A stretch of 64,000 nucleotides of DNA from Candidatus Trichofilum aggregatum (GCA_016716885.1 JADJUV010000006.1:1-64000); one strand, 5' to 3'. Shown: positions 8,635-17,848, counted from the stretch's first letter. Made by a program: numbers and translations. Notes: a model not told the origin generated them from the sequence alone.

Positions 8635-9687
8635 CTAACCCACCGCCCTCTCCCCCACAAAACAAGTTAATGGATGCTCATAAGGAAAAGAAACCCGGAC
8701 AGAACTGCCTTCCGGCAAGTTTAGGGTATGGGGTTGCCAGCTTTGCACAACGGTACCATCAGTAAGGGCCACCCGATACAGATGGGCAATACCAATAAAC
8801 TGACGGGAAAGGATATGCCCATTGCCTGGGGCCGCGGCCGCGATGCTTATATCATCTGGTCGTAAGGCCACCTCGACAGGCGTGCCTTCACTCACGCCTA
8901 ACATTTGCGGTAACACACCTAAAATCGTCTCTACACCCTGACGGGTAGCCGTTCCGGGCAAGAAGCTCGTTTCCCCCACAAATGAAGCCACAAACCGACT
9001 CTTAGGCTGATGAAATAACCTTTCCGGGCTGTCTATCTGCTCAATACACCCCTGGTTCATCACCGCAACCTGATCACCAATGAACAAAGCTTCTTCCTGA
9101 TCATGGGTTACAAAAATGGCCGTAGCCCGGGTTTGTTTGAGCAAAGCCCGGACTTCAGCACGCACTTGTTTACGCAGGCTATAATCCAGATTGGAAAATG
9201 GTTCATCCAACAACAATACCGCCGGTTCCGGTGCTAAAGCCCGAGCCAGAGCCACCCGCTGTTGCTGACCCCCAGACAGTTCGTGCGGCATTGTCTTGTC
9301 CAGACCACCCAGGCCGACAAACGACAACATTTCCTGCCGACGCTGGTTTGCGGCCGCGCCACGGCCCAGGCCAAAGGCCACGTTTTCTCCGACACTCAGG
9401 TGAGGGAAAATAGCATAATCTTGAAACACCATACCCACCTGACGTTTTTCTGGGGGTAGATGCCGTCCCTCATCAGCAACAACCACACCAGCAATTTCGA
9501 TGCGGCCGCTGTCAAGTCTCTCAAACCCGGCAATCGCCCGGAGCGTCGTCGTTTTGCCACAACCACTTGGCCCCAACAAGGCCAAAATTTCGCCCGCCAC
9601 TACATTCAAATGTACATTGCGTACCACCGGCTTATCGGCAAAAGATTTGTACAAACCCTGGCACACAACCTTTTTCTCTAACGACAT
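8635..9687 (-). CDS. ABC transporter ATP-binding protein, Fe3+/spermidine importer type
   Basis: 350 residues. Energises an importer by ATP hydrolysis. Visible motifs: Walker A GPSGCGKTT near residue 39, Q-loop VFQDYAIFPHLSV, signature LSGGQQQR, Walker B LLLDEPF, switch VTHDQEEA. The C-terminal ~120 residues match the TOBE/OB domain of FbpC or PotA-type ATPases. No permease or binding protein is adjacent. The divergent DtxR/MntR-like gene at 9903 suggests a metal (iron or manganese) substrate; that is inference. Confidence 0.88.
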   Translation of the reverse strand: MSLEKKVVCQGLYKSFADKPVVRNVHLNVVAGEILALLGPSGCGKTTTLRAIAGFERLDSGRIEIAGVVVADEGRHLPPEKRQVGMVFQDYAIFPHLSVGENVAFGLGRGAAANQRRQEMLSFVGLGGLDKTMPHELSGGQQQRVALARALAPEPAVLLLDEPFSNLDYSLRKQVRAEVRALLKQTRATAIFVTHDQEEALFIGDQVAVMNQGCIEQIDSPERLFHQPKSRFVASFVGETSFLPGTATRQGVETILGVLPQMLGVSEGTPVEVALRPDDISIAAAAPGNGHILSRQFIGIAHLYRVALTDGTVVQSWQPHTLNLPEGSSVRVSFPYEHPLTCFVGERAVG

Positions 9688-9854
9688 GCTGATTCCTTAT
9701 CCACTTGGCGACATGACATGCCTCTACAATGGCAATCATTCACCAACTGGCGCTAACGCTTCTTAATCTCCACCTTCCAACCTTCATCTCGATACCCGTC
9801 TTCTGAGTAAACTAAACAAATACCAAATTTGTTTGTCCACCTGAAACCGTTTAA

Positions 9855-9871
9855 GATATGATCATAATATC
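9855..9871. promoter_or_regulatory. Possible operator between ABC ATPase and metalloregulator
   Basis: The AT-rich divergent spacer carries GATATGATCATAATATC, an imperfect palindrome (GATAT/ATATC arms) 32 bp upstream of the regulator ATG. DtxR/MntR proteins bind such inverted repeats, so this could be the shared operator. Not tested. Confidence 0.4.
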
Positions 9872-9902
9872 GCCATTTTAGCTCGTCAACGGAGTAAAGC
9901 TT

Positions 9903-10568
9903 ATGACGCCGAGTGCGGCAATGCGTGAATATCTCGCAGAGATTTACCGTCTGCAAGAAGATTCGCCAACTGTTAATACAACCAGCCTGGCCGAACGACT
10001 CAATGTTTCGGCTCCCGCTATTCCCCGCATGTTACGCCGTCTAAAAAGTGTCGGGTATGTAAAACATGTTCCTTATCAGGGAGTCGAATTAACCGAGTTG
10101 GGTCGTCAAGAGGCCCTCCGTGAAATTCGTCGCCATCGCATTTTAGAAGTATTTCTGGTTAGTGTGATGGGCTTCACCTGGGATGAAGCACACGAACATG
10201 CCGATTCCTTAGGACAGGGGCTGAATGATGCCCTGACGGAACGAATGGCTCAAATGGCTCAATTTCCCACCCGTTGCCCGCATGGTGAACCCATTCCTGA
10301 CATCAATGGAAATTTAGAGAATCCTGACGATATGGGGCTTATTAACCTGGGTGTCGGTTTCAAGGGTACCATCAGCCGGGTACGCACCCATGAACCGGAA
10401 AAACTTAAATATTTTGCTTCTCTTGGTGTTGTCCCCAAGGCCTCATTTGAGATTACGGGCCGTGCCCCCTTTAATGGACCTATGCGGCTTCGTTTGGGGC
10501 GCGATGAGATTGTTTTGGGCATGGAGCTAGTTAAGGCCTTGTGGGTCTCCCCTCCCGCCATGGCTTAA
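9903..10568 (+). CDS. DtxR/MntR-family metal-dependent transcriptional regulator
   Basis: 221 residues. An N-terminal winged helix (residues 1-65, MREYLAEIYRLQEDSP then SLAERLNVSAPAIPRML) is followed by the dimerisation and metal-binding domain with REIRRHRILEVFL and the DEAHEHADSL helix, a CPHGEPIP motif and a C-terminal SH3-like FeoA domain. Members repress iron or manganese uptake genes when loaded with metal. RBS GGAG lies 8 bases before the ATG. Divergent from the ABC ATPase at 8635, which is a likely target. Confidence 0.92.
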   Translation: MTPSAAMREYLAEIYRLQEDSPTVNTTSLAERLNVSAPAIPRMLRRLKSVGYVKHVPYQGVELTELGRQEALREIRRHRILEVFLVSVMGFTWDEAHEHADSLGQGLNDALTERMAQMAQFPTRCPHGEPIPDINGNLENPDDMGLINLGVGFKGTISRVRTHEPEKLKYFASLGVVPKASFEITGRAPFNGPMRLRLGRDEIVLGMELVKALWVSPPAMA

Positions 10569-10720
10569 CAGAATCGGCGACTTTTTTAGTCCCTTCCAAA
10601 CCAACTTGTTGTACAGAAAACAAGAAGATCAGCCACAAATTAGTGGGAATTTTTATTTTCCCATTCGTGCTAATTCGTGTACTTCGTAGCAACTACCTCT
10701 TTGGTTCTGGCTCGTCCAGA

Positions 10721-11401
10721 TTAGGGGAATAATCGTCGCGTTTTTACTTCCGTAACCGCATCATCCCGATAACCATACAATTTGGCAGGTCTACCCTCAC
10801 CATCTCGTTTCATCTTGCCCGTATCTTGGAGTATCTCGGCGGAAAGGATTTTACGACGGAAGTTTCGTTTATCCAGTTTTTCGTCCAGAATAATTTCATA
10901 CGCCTTTTGTAGCTCTGACAGGGTAAACACATCTGGTAGGAGTTGAAAACCTACAGTTGTATATTCCAATTTGTAGCGTAGACGGGTGAGTGCGTAATGA
11001 ATGATTTCGGCGTGGTCAAATGCCAGCTCAGGCAGGTTTTTCAACGAGAACCAACCAGTCTTTTCATTCAGCGTGCGGATAGTAGCATAGGGCAACAGAG
11101 CAAAATAAGCTACGGTGATAACACGGGCACGGGGATCACGCTGAGGATGTCCAAAGGTGTAAAGTTGCTCGAGATAGACATCTTTGACCGCTGTTTCTTC
11201 ATCTAGTTTGCGCGCGGCCGCTTGCTCCAATGATTCATCCCCATAGACAAAACCGCCAGGGATCCCCCAATAACCAATATACGGTGGACGATCACGCTCT
11301 ACCAGCAAAACCTTAAGATCATCTTCAACAAGCGAAAAAATCACCACATCGACTGTCACGGCCGGGCGCTCTTCTAGTGGTGGTAAAAAACCTTTGCTCA
11401 T
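10721..11401 (-). CDS. NrtR-like Nudix-domain transcriptional regulator
   Basis: 226 residues with an N-terminal Nudix fold (about residues 15-145) and a C-terminal winged helix (about 150-226), the architecture of NrtR regulators of NAD metabolism that sense ADP-ribose. The Nudix box reads G-x5-E-x7-RKLDEETAV: the Glu after Arg is Lys and the box Gly is Ala, so catalysis may be lost while ligand sensing remains. No NAD biosynthesis gene is adjacent. An alternative is an ADP-ribose pyrophosphatase of the same fold. Confidence 0.85.
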   Translation of the reverse strand: MSKGFLPPLEERPAVTVDVVIFSLVEDDLKVLLVERDRPPYIGYWGIPGGFVYGDESLEQAAARKLDEETAVKDVYLEQLYTFGHPQRDPRARVITVAYFALLPYATIRTLNEKTGWFSLKNLPELAFDHAEIIHYALTRLRYKLEYTTVGFQLLPDVFTLSELQKAYEIILDEKLDKRNFRRKILSAEILQDTGKMKRDGEGRPAKLYGYRDDAVTEVKTRRLFP

Positions 11402-11415
11402 ACAGGCTAACCCCT

Positions 11416-11451
11416 AATAAAAAAGTCCCTTGCTATACAGCCAGGGACTTT
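11416..11451 (-). terminator. Rho-independent terminator
   Basis: AAAGTCCCT (11422-11430) with AGGGACTTT (11443-11451); on the minus strand it runs into TTTTTTATT. It ends the transcript of the CpaB-like gene at 11542; on the plus strand it is followed by a CTCTTTTT tract. Confidence 0.85.
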
Positions 11452-11541
11452 CTCTTTTTATCTAAACCATTACCTGGTCTACACCAGATATCCAATTTTT
11501 CACTGACTAATAGCCGTCTCCTGATTCAGGCTGTTATCTGC

Positions 11542-12735
11542 TTAAGGAGGCGTCAACACATCTGTGGGCGGCAAAGCGGGCACACCGGGTGTCGGGACTT
11601 GATCAATGGCCGGATATTCACGGAACTCGCCCTGTTCGGGAATTGTGATGCCGCTCTGCTCTACCATCTGGGGAAGACTCACGCTAGTCGTCACATAAAC
11701 GGTTCCGTCCCCTTGGGCACGAAGCGCTAAATGAATATTAATTCCCACTTCTAACGCCCACTTGAGGAGAAGTGCATCTTGAGCTGTCATACTTAATATG
11801 ACTAAGTCTGGCTCTCGTTCTACACGAGCGGGAAAAGAAGGTGTAGCTATGGGTGCGGGGCCTTCAGGATCAAGAGCAGGATCAACGCCTTGAACAATAT
11901 TGGCATCATCGCCTCGGGCCAGAATACGGGGATCTTCCCAGGTGCCTACCCATAACACTTCGGCCTGTTGAATGGTCAGTTGAGTTACTTGACGGGTCGC
12001 GGCCGCAATATCTTCTGGGGGAATAATAAAACCAATCGTACTGATTTCAGGGATAAACGCCAGGCGACCATTGAATGTATCCGGAAAGAAGAAGTATTCT
12101 CCAGCGAGGAGCGCTTCTTGATCGACCAACTGGACAACATTCGGTAATGGACTTTGGAATTCCTCGTCTACTCGTTGTAGCACCAACGACATGAAGACGT
12201 CAACCTTGTCACCGGGACGCATGGCGTAAGCAATACCACTATACTGATCCACAGGAAAAGCAACTGCCACATTTCCTCGTGAGACATACAATGCCAGATC
12301 AGACCCAAATGACGCCAGGTCAGTGGAGTTCAATGCCAACATTGAATTGAGGATCGCCTGTCCTGGTGGGATTTCCGTGCCTACAATACGACCCTCTAAT
12401 TCATCAGGGTTACTGAACGTATAGTTGGCCCGCACGGCGACATTATCTTCTGGACGTAGTTCAACGGTTAGCAGGTCGGGTGTAATTACTGTTCCCGGCA
12501 TTAACCGAACACGAGCCACTAAAACTTCTATAAAACGCATGGCTGGTGTAGCCGTGGGCGTGGGTAACAAGGGTTCTTCTTGGCCGGACCCATCTGTTTG
12601 GCTCCCAGATGTGTTATCAGGAGTTTCATTGCCTAATAATAGTGAAAGCCCACCAAAATTATTGACAACCAAAACGACAGCCACAGCGGCAAGGAGTAGA
12701 ACCACAAAGAGAATAAGGAAGATTCGTAAACGCAT
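11542..12735 (-). CDS. CpaB/RcpC-like SAF-domain protein, second of tandem pair
   Basis: About 397 residues from the ATG at 12735, with AAAGGA seven bases upstream; the frame also opens with a TTG two codons earlier. One N-terminal membrane anchor (residues 4-24), a Pro/Thr-rich linker, then a SAF domain (VLVARVRLMPGTVITPDLL) and the CpaB core (AFPVDQYSGIAYAMRPGDKVDVFMSL). CpaB proteins assist assembly of Flp/Tad pili in the periplasm. It is a diverged paralogue of the gene at 12771, with which it is probably co-transcribed. No other pilus genes are in the window. Confidence 0.8.
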   Translation of the reverse strand: MRLRIFLILFVVLLLAAVAVVLVVNNFGGLSLLLGNETPDNTSGSQTDGSGQEEPLLPTPTATPAMRFIEVLVARVRLMPGTVITPDLLTVELRPEDNVAVRANYTFSNPDELEGRIVGTEIPPGQAILNSMLALNSTDLASFGSDLALYVSRGNVAVAFPVDQYSGIAYAMRPGDKVDVFMSLVLQRVDEEFQSPLPNVVQLVDQEALLAGEYFFFPDTFNGRLAFIPEISTIGFIIPPEDIAAATRQVTQLTIQQAEVLWVGTWEDPRILARGDDANIVQGVDPALDPEGPAPIATPSFPARVEREPDLVILSMTAQDALLLKWALEVGINIHLALRAQGDGTVYVTTSVSLPQMVEQSGITIPEQGEFREYPAIDQVPTPGVPALPPTDVLTPP

Positions 12736-12770
12736 GGTCAAATCCTTTCTAAAGAGAAGGCTGTCATGGC

Positions 12771-13904
12771 CTATTCACCCGTTCCAGCATCAGCTTCACT
12801 GTCAATTACATCTGCTTCTTCGACAACATTACCTTCTGGACTAATGATGGTGTAATTGAAATCAGGTGGTATGTCGAGATTAAAACGCTCACGCAAGTAG
12901 TTTAGATCGACATTGTTCACCTGATAAAGTTGACCGTCATTGATGCCGCGCAAGGCAAAGTCCACATCGGCATTGTGTTCCAGCGCATATTTCAACAATA
13001 GGAGTTGTTGAGGAGGTAGTGCAATTACTAAAACATCTGCTGGTTTGGGAGTTGGCGTTAAGGTGGCTTCGATGCCTTCGGGGGTAGAAGTCACTGCGGC
13101 TGGATCAATAGTGGGTGTGGGTGCCTGCGGCGCACTAGGTGGTTCCCACTGCCCAACCTGAATGACTACGGCATTCTGCATGATGAAGGAAACGGGAATT
13201 GGTTGTGGCGGATCGGATGGAGCGATATGAGCGATATCTCCATTCGCCAGCGCCTGGAAACGTCCGTAAGGATCTATCACGACGACGGTACGAACATCTT
13301 CTTCATTGACAAGAATGAACGCGGCCGCATTCGGCAACAAAGTCTGGAATTCTTCGTCTAATTCGGCAAACAACAGCGAAAACATCACATCAATGCTGTC
13401 GCCAGGGGCCAAACCATAAGCCACACTAGAAAGGCGGTCCATAGGAATGGCCATGGCCTCAAACCCAGGGGGAATGAGCGACGAAGGACCTGTTGATTCT
13501 CGTCCAATAACACGAGGATCACCAACCAACACATCACGAGTCAGCGTTTGACCTTGGAAAATATCGGTACGTGCATACAAACCAATAGCTTCCTCAATGG
13601 TCGTGATGACATTCGTGCCGACCTCAGAAGCCAGGCGTGTCTCTATCGCCAGCTCGGCTTCGGTCATTTGCCAGCCACGCGGCACAGTCTGAATAGAAAC
13701 AATTACTTCCACTAATTGCAGTTCTTCAGGGGCAATGGTGACAATAAGTGGAGTAGGCGTTCCTTCAACTTCAGCTATATCAGCGGCTGGGGTGGGGGTT
13801 GCGGCACTACCGTCCCCTTGAGTCAAATAGACCACAACGAGGAGTGATAATAATAACAGTGCCACAAGAACTAAAACAAGGGCAAGGGTGCGACGACCTC
13901 TCAT
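12771..13904 (-). CDS. CpaB/RcpC-like SAF-domain protein, first of tandem pair
   Basis: 377 residues: N-terminal membrane segment (residues 7-29), acidic/Thr linker, SAF domain (VIVSIQTVPRGWQMTEAELA) and CpaB-like core with AIPMDRLSSVAYGLAPGDSI, which aligns directly with the core of the downstream paralogue; both continue DEEFQ-LLPN/PLPN. The C-terminus is acidic. RBS GAAAGGG precedes the ATG. The 35-bp gap to the next gene supports an operon. Confidence 0.8.
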   Translation of the reverse strand: MRGRRTLALVLVLVALLLLSLLVVVYLTQGDGSAATPTPAADIAEVEGTPTPLIVTIAPEELQLVEVIVSIQTVPRGWQMTEAELAIETRLASEVGTNVITTIEEAIGLYARTDIFQGQTLTRDVLVGDPRVIGRESTGPSSLIPPGFEAMAIPMDRLSSVAYGLAPGDSIDVMFSLLFAELDEEFQTLLPNAAAFILVNEEDVRTVVVIDPYGRFQALANGDIAHIAPSDPPQPIPVSFIMQNAVVIQVGQWEPPSAPQAPTPTIDPAAVTSTPEGIEATLTPTPKPADVLVIALPPQQLLLLKYALEHNADVDFALRGINDGQLYQVNNVDLNYLRERFNLDIPPDFNYTIISPEGNVVEEADVIDSEADAGTGE

Positions 13905-14033
13905 AGACGTATTCCCTTTCTAACGCTGGTTACTTGGACAAACAGCGGAATAGGTGACCTCTTGGTGTCACAGTGCCACTAATGGTACGACTGGTCAAAT
14001 AATATGTCAAGTCAGCACCTATAATAGCATGGT

Positions 14034-14450
14034 CTAACGATGGGGCAAGGGGGCATCTGTCAGGAGTTGCCACCATGCTTGCCAGGGCTGGGCTACATTG
14101 GCTGGATCGGGTGTTGCCGTTGGTGCAGGGGTGGGGTTAGGTGGCGCATTCACTGGCAGAATCACGACTCGTTTCTCACCACTTTTTACGTAACTCCCCT
14201 CATCCCGGGCATAAGCTTCCACATAATCATCACTTTGGACATAACCTAATGTCGCTTGCAACTCAACCTGGCGGGTCATTTCAGCGTTTAGTTCTATCGT
14301 AAGTGCTTCTTCACCAGCCCCAACCACACGGCCTGCCTGAGCGCGACGATTCAAATCAAGCGCAATAATCAAACTAGCCAACACAGCTAGAAGAACAAGA
14401 ATCTGGGGTAAGGTGAGAAGTGGACGTTGCCGAAATAGGTTTTTGGTCAT
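14034..14450 (-). CDS. FtsB/DivIC-like septum formation initiator protein
   Basis: 138 residues: a membrane segment at 13-31, a short coiled-coil-like stretch (EEALTIELNAEMTRQVELQATL) and the block GYVQSDDYVEAYARDEGSYV, which matches the conserved end of DivIC/FtsB proteins, where it contacts FtsL/FtsQ in the divisome. A Pro/Thr-rich tail follows. It lies within 4 kb of ftsZ but on the opposite strand. Small divisome proteins diverge quickly, so the call rests on architecture plus the one block. Confidence 0.7.
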   Translation of the reverse strand: MTKNLFRQRPLLTLPQILVLLAVLASLIIALDLNRRAQAGRVVGAGEEALTIELNAEMTRQVELQATLGYVQSDDYVEAYARDEGSYVKSGEKRVVILPVNAPPNPTPAPTATPDPANVAQPWQAWWQLLTDAPLPHR

Positions 14451-14625
14451 GACCTCAACACGAGTATAGATGTCAAATGTGTGAAAAAACAGCCCATGTA
14501 GTTTGTACCTACATGAAATATAGTTGACATATTGTTGCGGAAATTCGCTATCATCTTAACGACAATCAGCCGATAAGTCAACATAATGCTTAAAACTCTG
14601 GTCATGCTGGGGATTGTGCGAACTA

Positions 14626-16155
14626 TCAGGGAAGCCAAAGATAAAACAACTCATCGAGGGAACGGCCAGCGGACTGCTCCATCACCCGCTGAAATTCTTC
14701 CTGGCTGGCTGTGCCACCGCCATAGTCGTCAAAATAACGACGCAAACCAGCAAAGAAAGCTTCATCTCCCATGGTGAGGCGTAAATCATGAACGAGAACG
14801 GCACTGGCATAATAGCTGTTGTAACCGAGAAAATCGGCTGGGGCAGGGGGAGCCAAACGTGGTTGAGTGGGGCTGGTGGGTACACGCCAGCCAGCTACTG
14901 AAGCTTCTAACTGAGCGGGATTGTCACGGGTAAGCCACATGAGAGATATGTAGGTGGCGAATCCTTCATTACGCCAGATATCGGCCCAAGACTCCAGGCT
15001 CACCCAGTTGCCAAACCACATATGGGATAGTTCGTGAACAGTGGTAACTTCATTGAAGGTATTGGTAGAGAGGAGTGCCATCGTCTGGGTTTCCATGGAC
15101 ATTTTAGGAATTTCTGCCATGACATAACCAAATGTATCAAAGGGGTAGGGGCCAAAATAGCCAGCCATCCAGTCTAGGGCGGGACCAATGATAGGGTCGA
15201 GGGTAGTGATAAATTCTGTCTGGCGTTCCGGGAAAATGTAATGACGCAGGGGAATGCCGCCGGGTGATGTGTTTTCAAGGCGCACATAATTGCCCACAGC
15301 GATGACGGCTAAATAGGTAGCCATGGGATAATTGTGTTCCCAAATAAAGGTGTTCGCGGCCGCGATACCGGGCATCGTTCCCCCCCTGGTCTCAATCAGA
15401 TTCCCATTCGCCACCGCCGTTAACCCCTCAGGAACCGTCAACTCAAAACGAAAAGTAGCTTTATCACGGGGGTGATCATTTGCAGGGAACCAATAGCGTG
15501 CCCCATCCGGTTGAGAAATAGCCCACAGATGCGTGGAGTTGACATAATTAATACCAATACGAGATACCTTATCACCTAGATAAGGTGAAGCACGATTAAC
15601 AGGTGTGCCATGGTAGGCAATCGTTAAACTGAAAGATTTGTTGGCGGCCACAGTGAAGGGCAGGCGCACAATCAGTTTCGCCCCTTCCCGGCTAAAAGCG
15701 GCTGGTGTACCATCAGCTGCTACTGCTGTCACCTGGAAACCAATGAAATCCAGGGAGATTTCACCCAGATTATCAAGGGTGCTAATGGCCTGAATTGTGG
15801 TTGTACCTTGGACTTCGGGAGTAGCAGGGTTCAAATTGAGGCGGATGATGTATTGCTGAACCAGATAGCCGGTGTTACCCAGCTCCGGAATGTACGCATC
15901 ACCTATGGAACGTTCACCCGCGGCCGCATTACCCATAATCGGTGGTAACGTGGGCAAAATTTGGGCGGTAGCTTCGCCATCGGCCAGGTTGGCATGGAGT
16001 GTAGGAGTGGGTGGAACCGTAGCAATGGGTATAGACGAGGGAACGTGAATATCATCGGGGCCGCGGCCGCAGGCCACCCCCCACCACAAACAAACCACCC
16101 CCAACAATCCCCAGCGTAAGCACCGTGCTATCGTGCCCGATCCTTGTGCTTGCAT
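14626..16155 (-). CDS. M1-family metallopeptidase lipoprotein
   Basis: 509 residues. The N-terminus is a lipoprotein signal with lipobox ending GVAC (Cys29), then a Pro/Thr linker. The M1 (gluzincin) zinc site is clear: HELSH at 374-378 and the third ligand Glu397 in NEGFATY, the exact HExxH-x18-E spacing. The substrate-binding exopeptidase loop is MSMETQTM, replacing the usual GAMEN. It is shorter than PepN, lacking the large C-terminal domain, as in other bacterial surface M1 peptidases. Likely an extracytoplasmic aminopeptidase. Confidence 0.9.
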   Translation of the reverse strand: MQAQGSGTIARCLRWGLLGVVCLWWGVACGRGPDDIHVPSSIPIATVPPTPTLHANLADGEATAQILPTLPPIMGNAAAGERSIGDAYIPELGNTGYLVQQYIIRLNLNPATPEVQGTTTIQAISTLDNLGEISLDFIGFQVTAVAADGTPAAFSREGAKLIVRLPFTVAANKSFSLTIAYHGTPVNRASPYLGDKVSRIGINYVNSTHLWAISQPDGARYWFPANDHPRDKATFRFELTVPEGLTAVANGNLIETRGGTMPGIAAANTFIWEHNYPMATYLAVIAVGNYVRLENTSPGGIPLRHYIFPERQTEFITTLDPIIGPALDWMAGYFGPYPFDTFGYVMAEIPKMSMETQTMALLSTNTFNEVTTVHELSHMWFGNWVSLESWADIWRNEGFATYISLMWLTRDNPAQLEASVAGWRVPTSPTQPRLAPPAPADFLGYNSYYASAVLVHDLRLTMGDEAFFAGLRRYFDDYGGGTASQEEFQRVMEQSAGRSLDELFYLWLP

Positions 16156-16253
16156 TTTGTTTTGCTTCCCGTAATACTATTTGCTCATTAAGCCCTGTTG
16201 CTGATCATAGTTAAGTGGCTACCCTATTCTGTGCAACCCACCTATGAGGACTC

Positions 16254-17486
16254 ATGTCTGGCAATAACAACAAACCTCGCATTCGCCCCCTCGATTTTCA
16301 ACCCGTTTCTCATAAGGGGCAACAAATGTGGCTCCTGCGTGACCCACAGCAACTAAGCCAATACCAACTTATCTTCCCCCCCCTTCTGGCGCAAATGCTT
16401 ATGTATTGTGATGGTACACGTACCCTGTCTGATATTCAGGTGGCCCTTTCCCAGGACGCAAGGTTTTCCGTACCGCTGGTTCACCTGGTCGAGGCAATAG
16501 AACAACTAGATGAGGCTGGTTTGCTGGAAAACGAGCGCTATTGGGCCATGCGCCAACAAGCTTTAGCCGAGTACCGGAGCCAACCGCACCGCCCCCCAGC
16601 CCTGGCCGGGTTAAGTTACCCCGCTGATCCTGAAGAACTGGACGATCTGTTTGCCGAATATGGCGTCAATGATCCTCTGAATGAGTGGCCCGGCTGGTCA
16701 GGAAGGGGCATTGTGTCACCCCATATTGATTATCAGCGGGGTGGGCCAGTCTATGCCAAAGTGTGGCGACGTGCCCAACCAGCCGTTGCTGAGGCCGATA
16801 TTGTTCTGATGTTTGGCACGGATCACAATGGCGGCTTGGGCACAATTACCCTGACAGAGAAGGCTTACGCCACCCCTTATGGGGTATTGCCCACAGATGA
16901 AGGGATGGTGCAAAGGCTCGCGGCCGCGTTAGGCCCCGAAAACGCCTTCGCCCTCGAACTCAATCACCGCCAGGAACATGCCATCGAACTATCCACGGTC
17001 TGGCTACACCACACCTACCGCCAACTAGGTCTCTCACCTCGCCCCATGATCCCCATCCTATGTGGCTCCTTCCACCATTTCGTCACCAATGGCGGTCACC
17101 CTGCTCACGATCCCCAATTCAACATTCTCCTAGACGTACTCAAAGCCGAAACCCAAGGCAAACGGGTTTTAGCCATCGCCTCCGTTGATCTGGCCCACGT
17201 CGGCCCCAATTTTGGCGATCCTTTCACCATGGATAAACCCCGTCGCCAGGCCATCCGTGAAAGCGATCAACGTATCATGAACGCCACCCGTTCTGGTTCA
17301 GCCGAAACTTTCTACCAGGAAATTGCCCAGGTACAAGACCGCAACCGCATTTGTGGCTTTTCCTCTATCTACCTCATGCTGCGGTATCTGGAAAACCAAC
17401 AAGGGCATGAAATCGCCTACGCCCACTGCCCCGCCGACGACCAAGACACATCCCTGGTCTCCATTTGTGGCCTCTTGTTAGATTAA
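16254..17486 (+). CDS. MEMO1/AmmeMemoRadiSam system protein B family
   Basis: 410 residues. The N-terminal ~115 residues are a small helical domain (DGTRTLSDIQVALS) resembling PqqD-like binding domains. The C-terminal ~270 residues are the MEMO domain with SPHIDYQRGG, LMFGTDHNGG, NHRQEHAIEL, LCGSFHHF and ASVDLAHVGP. His, Asp and Cys residues at the active cleft are kept. Related to extradiol dioxygenases; the bacterial role is unknown. The partner AMMECR1 and radical SAM genes are absent here. Base use switches to C-rich after the octamer at 16920. Confidence 0.9.
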   Translation: MSGNNNKPRIRPLDFQPVSHKGQQMWLLRDPQQLSQYQLIFPPLLAQMLMYCDGTRTLSDIQVALSQDARFSVPLVHLVEAIEQLDEAGLLENERYWAMRQQALAEYRSQPHRPPALAGLSYPADPEELDDLFAEYGVNDPLNEWPGWSGRGIVSPHIDYQRGGPVYAKVWRRAQPAVAEADIVLMFGTDHNGGLGTITLTEKAYATPYGVLPTDEGMVQRLAAALGPENAFALELNHRQEHAIELSTVWLHHTYRQLGLSPRPMIPILCGSFHHFVTNGGHPAHDPQFNILLDVLKAETQGKRVLAIASVDLAHVGPNFGDPFTMDKPRRQAIRESDQRIMNATRSGSAETFYQEIAQVQDRNRICGFSSIYLMLRYLENQQGHEIAYAHCPADDQDTSLVSICGLLLD

Positions 17487-17546
17487 CTCGCTCCACCTTA
17501 TTTCCCTCCCCATTTAGCCATTTCCCAAATTTATCCCACATTCCGC

Positions 17547-17593
17547 TTGACAGAGTGCCGGTTTTGTTGTATTGTTGCAACAATCAAATTGTT
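17547..17593 (+). promoter_or_regulatory. Promoter with overlapping palindromic operator before the HTH-ftsZ pair
   Basis: TTGACA (17547-17552), 17-bp spacer, TATTGT (17570-17575). The -10 lies in ATTGTTGCAACAAT (17571-17584), a perfect palindrome, and a second overlapping inverted pair AACAAT/ATTGTT spans 17579-17593. Three half-sites of one sequence at the -10 suggest a repressor, possibly the HTH protein encoded next. Confidence 0.65.
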
Positions 17594-17619
17594 GTACTAT
17601 CCCGCACTTCAGTGTGAAC

Positions 17620-17832
17620 ATGAGTAAGGATCAATTGATAGACAATTACGCCGACGTAGATGAAGTGGGCGACCGACTCCATATTCACCCAGAGTCGGTA
17701 CGTCGGCTGATAAGACGAGGCAAGTTGCCAGCCATCAAATTTGGTAACAAATGGCTGGTTGATCGCGTTTTTCTAGAGCAATTTGCCAGTGCTTACGACC
17801 CTCGTCCCGGCAATAAAGCCACCTTATTGTGA
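17620..17832 (+). CDS. Excisionase/MerR-type helix-turn-helix protein
   Basis: 70 residues from the ATG at 17620. The frame extends upstream to 17572, but that start would overlap the -10 region. The sequence DVDEVGDRLHIHPESVRRLIRRGKLP followed in turn by KFGNKWLVDRV is the excisionase-family winged-helix domain (HTH_17). It lies 16 bp before ftsZ and shares a transcript with it, so it may regulate division genes or itself through the palindromes at 17571-17593. No recombinase is nearby, which argues against a phage excisionase. Confidence 0.8.
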   Translation: MSKDQLIDNYADVDEVGDRLHIHPESVRRLIRRGKLPAIKFGNKWLVDRVFLEQFASAYDPRPGNKATLL

Positions 17833-17848
17833 ACTGACCCTAGCCTGA

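Noticed and set aside
9753..9956. 67-residue minus-strand frame in the spacer between the ABC ATPase and DtxR-like genes
   Set aside because: It overlaps the regulator start and the likely operator and has no RBS. Its end (YSEDGYRDEGWKVEIKKR) looks protein-like, so it could be a gene fragment, but I cannot support it.
14524..14554. TTGACA-N19-TATCAT on the plus strand as a promoter
   Set aside because: The spacer is too long and no plus-strand gene follows; the next plus-strand frame (14586-14777) is a shadow of the M1 peptidase gene.
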